DNA of 64,000 nucleotides from positions 94,592-158,591 of the forward strand of contig JAHLLS010000014.1 in assembly GCA_020444045.1 (NCBI GenBank), written 5' to 3'. Below are positions 62,333 to 64,000 of this stretch, one piece after another (positions within the stretch are counted from its first letter, which is position 1; each line of letters starts with the position of its first letter). The notes beneath the pieces are model-generated. The model was not told the DNA's origin and searched no databases. It saw nothing but the letters and a program-made list of their open reading frames with translations. A program made the position numbers and the translations under genes. The DNA is from Deltaproteobacteria bacterium. Its GTDB lineage: Bacteria > Desulfobacterota > Desulfobacteria > Desulfobacterales > UBA5852.

Positions 62333-63169
62333 TCAGCCGTCGTCACGTGTTGCCAGGGGAGCGTTCATGCTTCCCTGACGGTATCCTTCCAGATCGAGGG
62401 CAACGTATGTGAATCCGGCTGTTTTCACCCCCTGCACTATTTGATTCCGGCATTCGGCGGAAAGCACCCGGACCATGTCCTCCCCGGCCGTCAGTTCGAT
62501 ACGGGCCACATCCCCATGGCAGCGAACACGCCCGCCCCGCAAGCCGAGATCTTCGAGAACCCTTTCCGCCGCCTCGACCCGTGCCAGAAGCGAATGGCTG
62601 AGCGCCGTATCATAAGGGATGCGCGACGCCAGGCAGGCCATGGCCGGACGATTCCAGTTGGGCAGGCCCCGCACCTTTGCCAACCGCCGGATGTCGGCCT
62701 TCGATAAACCCGCATCCACCAGCGGGGCCATGACCCGCATTTCCGCCGCCGCACGCAGGCCCGGTCGATAGTCGTTGAAATCGTCCCGGTTGACGCCGTG
62801 CGCCAGGTGCTCGATTCCCAAATCAGCCGCCGCCGCCATGAGGCGTTTGAAGATGATTTTTTTGCAGACATAACACCGGTCCGCTGTGTTGGCCCGAAAT
62901 GCCGACTGGTCCATTTCGTCCGTCCGCACCAGTATGTGACGTACATTCAGGAAACTGCCGATGGCGATAGCCGCCCGTATTTCCCGGGCCGGATGCACGG
63001 GGGAATCGGCGGTCAGGGCGACGACACGACCTCCCAGCGCATCGACGGCCGCTGCCAGCAGCAGGGAACTGTCCACGCCTCCCGAAAAGGCCACCGCCAG
63101 GGACGGCAGGGGGTCCAGGATATTTTTCAAATGATCGAACTGATCCGATAATTCGGGATGAATCGTCAT
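62333..63169 (-). CDS. larE: LarE-like ATP-dependent sulfur transferase (three-Cys type)
   Basis: The 278-residue protein is a PP-loop sulfur transferase of the LarE family, which sulfurates the nickel-pincer nucleotide precursor. The PP-loop is SLAVAFSGGVDSSLLLAA near residues 23-40. Cys99 and Cys102 lie in DRCYVCKKIIF and Cys179 in MACLASRIPYD. This three-Cys pattern matches LarE proteins that bind a [4Fe-4S] cluster and act catalytically, rather than the single-Cys sacrificial type. No larB or larC gene is in the window. ATG 63169 follows GGGAG at eight bases. Confidence 0.88.
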   Translation of the reverse strand: MTIHPELSDQFDHLKNILDPLPSLAVAFSGGVDSSLLLAAAVDALGGRVVALTADSPVHPAREIRAAIAIGSFLNVRHILVRTDEMDQSAFRANTADRCYVCKKIIFKRLMAAAADLGIEHLAHGVNRDDFNDYRPGLRAAAEMRVMAPLVDAGLSKADIRRLAKVRGLPNWNRPAMACLASRIPYDTALSHSLLARVEAAERVLEDLGLRGGRVRCHGDVARIELTAGEDMVRVLSAECRNQIVQGVKTAGFTYVALDLEGYRQGSMNAPLATRDDG

Positions 63170-63516
63170 GGTCGATTCTCCCCCTTGTTCAAAGTGGTCT
63201 CTTCCAATAACCGGCTGCAGCATAACGGATTTTGGCATTTCCGACAAATTAATCATTGCAAAATAAGACGCAAATCTTGTAAGGAACATTGTTTGATGAC
63301 CTTTCCTTATTTCAGGCCACCAACATTGATGGGCCCGTAAAAAGCGTCAGATTCAAAGGGGCGCATACCGCCAATCGTGATCAAAACGGTCACGATGATC
63401 GCGGCATGCGACGTGATACGCAGTCGGCATGCATTCCGATGCGCGTAACCCGGACGTGAATACGGCGGAACCTGGGCTTTCTGCGGCGGCATCAACATCC
63501 ATTTAAAGGGGTTCCC
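63170..63516. other. Divergent intergenic region, no gene recognised
   Basis: The 347 bases between larE and the Lys-rich gene are divergent upstream regions. An open minus-strand frame at 63307-63498 shows no family resemblance. A fairly AT-rich stretch near 63240-63310 probably holds promoters. No hairpin or RNA gene is recognised. Confidence 0.4.
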
Positions 63517-64000
63517 ATGGGAAAAGACAGCTTACTCGAATCCACTTCAAAGAAAAAGGCGGCTGCAAAAACGGATAAAAAGAAGGCCACCAAAAAAACC
63601 GCTGCCACAAAAAAAACCACCGGCAAGCAAACCGCTTCAAAAAGTAAGATGACCACTAAAGCCAAGAAAACCACGACGACCAAAGCTAAAAAGACAACCG
63701 GGGCAAAAAAGGCGACAACAGTGAAAAAAACGGCCACCAACAAAGCCGCCGAAGAAAAACGCGCCGCGGAACTGGCCGCCAAAGCCAAGGACGACGCCAA
63801 GCGCAAAGCTGAGGAAGAGGCCAAACGCAAGGCTGAGGAAGAAGCCAAGCGCAAGGCCGAGGAAGAAGCCAAGCGCAAGGCTGAGGAAGAAGCCAAGCGC
63901 AAGGCCGAGGAAGAAGCTAAACGCAAGGCCGAGGAAGAGGCCAAGCGCAAGGCTGAGGAAGAAGCCAAGCGCAAGGCCGAGGAAGAAGCCAAGCGCAAGG
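63517..64000 (+). CDS. Lys/Ala-rich protein with (AKRKAEEE)n repeats (partial)
   Basis: The 5' 161 codons of a gene that runs off the right edge. After MGKDSLLESTSKKKAAAK the protein is Lys/Thr/Ala-rich (KKTTGKQTASKSK, TTTTKAKKTTGAKKAT) like a histone H1-type or AlgP-like basic tail. A helical region EEKRAAELAAKAKDD follows, then eight-residue repeats AKRKAEEE from about residue 94 to the edge. Without the C-terminus, alternatives are a DNA-binding basic protein or a TolA-type coiled-coil linker. AAAGGGG lies upstream of the ATG. The minus-strand open frame here is a shadow of the repeat. Confidence 0.7.
   Translation, partial: MGKDSLLESTSKKKAAAKTDKKKATKKTAATKKTTGKQTASKSKMTTKAKKTTTTKAKKTTGAKKATTVKKTATNKAAEEKRAAELAAKAKDDAKRKAEEEAKRKAEEEAKRKAEEEAKRKAEEEAKRKAEEEAKRKAEEEAKRKAEEEAKRKAEEEAKRK
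63796..64000 (+). repeat. 24-bp tandem repeats inside the Lys/Ala-rich gene
   Basis: At least 8.5 copies of a 24-base unit close to GCCAAGCGCAAGGCTGAGGA(AGAA) run to the window edge and encode AKRKAEEE. The units differ mainly at synonymous third positions (AAG/AAA, GCC/GCT, GAG/GAA), so the peptide repeat is kept constant. Copy number is likely to vary by slippage. Confidence 0.9.

Noticed and set aside
63492..63998. Minus-strand open frame of about 168 codons rich in ALRLASSS repeats
   Set aside because: It is the antisense shadow of the plus-strand Lys/Ala-rich gene with its 24-bp repeats; the plus frame has a start, a ribosome site and coding-like third-position variation.
63796..64000. 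Possible CRISPR array because of regular short repeats
   Set aside because: The 24-bp units are contiguous without spacers and encode a constant peptide, so they are coding tandem repeats.

Overview
The window looks like a chromosomal segment of a GC-rich, Gram-negative anaerobe. The most likely source is a sulfate-reducing Desulfobacterota (Desulfosarcina-like). This rests on the gene mix: TRAP and branched-chain-type binding proteins, CoA-ester catabolism tied to a Na+-pumping decarboxylase, a short MetF, LarE and a QueG-like ferredoxin protein. Heptose biosynthesis (HldD), Lgt and an RND pump indicate an outer membrane. The taxon is an inference; no rRNA or tRNA gene was seen.

Region by region. 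1-6.9 kb (minus) holds a truncated HAMP/PAS sensor next to its likely periplasmic binding protein, then an RND pump with its adaptor. 7.4-22.9 kb is mainly housekeeping and small enzymes: uvrA, three SAM methyltransferases, a GNAT/DUF2284/MBL operon, RidA, a homocysteine-methyltransferase/aldehyde-dehydrogenase pair, a PilZ protein behind a sigma-54-like promoter, a PIN-PhoH ATPase, a transglutaminase-like protein, MetF and a tautomerase. 23-29.4 kb holds an aminotransferase, a decayed BASS-type transporter, a gamma-carbonic-anhydrase-like protein, a large TPR/Ig/SPOR protein and TrmO. Three copies of a dispersed repeat lie in 14.6-28.9 kb, one interrupted by a small MITE-like insertion with an 8-bp target duplication.

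29.4-50 kb is the accessory and catabolic part. It has an amidase/flavoprotein pair, an SDR remnant and a short-chain-fatty-acid transporter, then a 13-kb minus-strand cassette. The cassette contains a GntR regulator, a complete TRAP transporter, a type III CoA-transferase, a Usp, all four subunits of a Na+-translocating methylmalonyl-CoA-type decarboxylase, succinyl-CoA synthetase and an Asp/Glu-racemase-like protein. Two ~500-bp direct repeats flank the cassette. Each carries the 3' end of a QueG-like gene plus a palindrome suited to a GntR-type regulator. A rho-independent terminator separates the TRAP genes from the enzyme operon, and a related palindrome lies just before the enzyme operon. 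The simplest reading is a regulated island for taking up an organic acid, activating it to a CoA ester and decarboxylating it with Na+ export.

50.8-64 kb returns to core functions: Lgt, a LolA-like protein, an NMT1/THI5-type ABC importer, a threonine-dehydratase-like enzyme, an EamA permease, HldD, a Nudix protein, the tiny ribosomal protein bTHX, an M20 amidohydrolase, an SLC13/RCK permease, LarE and the start of a Lys/Ala-rich protein with 24-bp tandem repeats that runs off the window.
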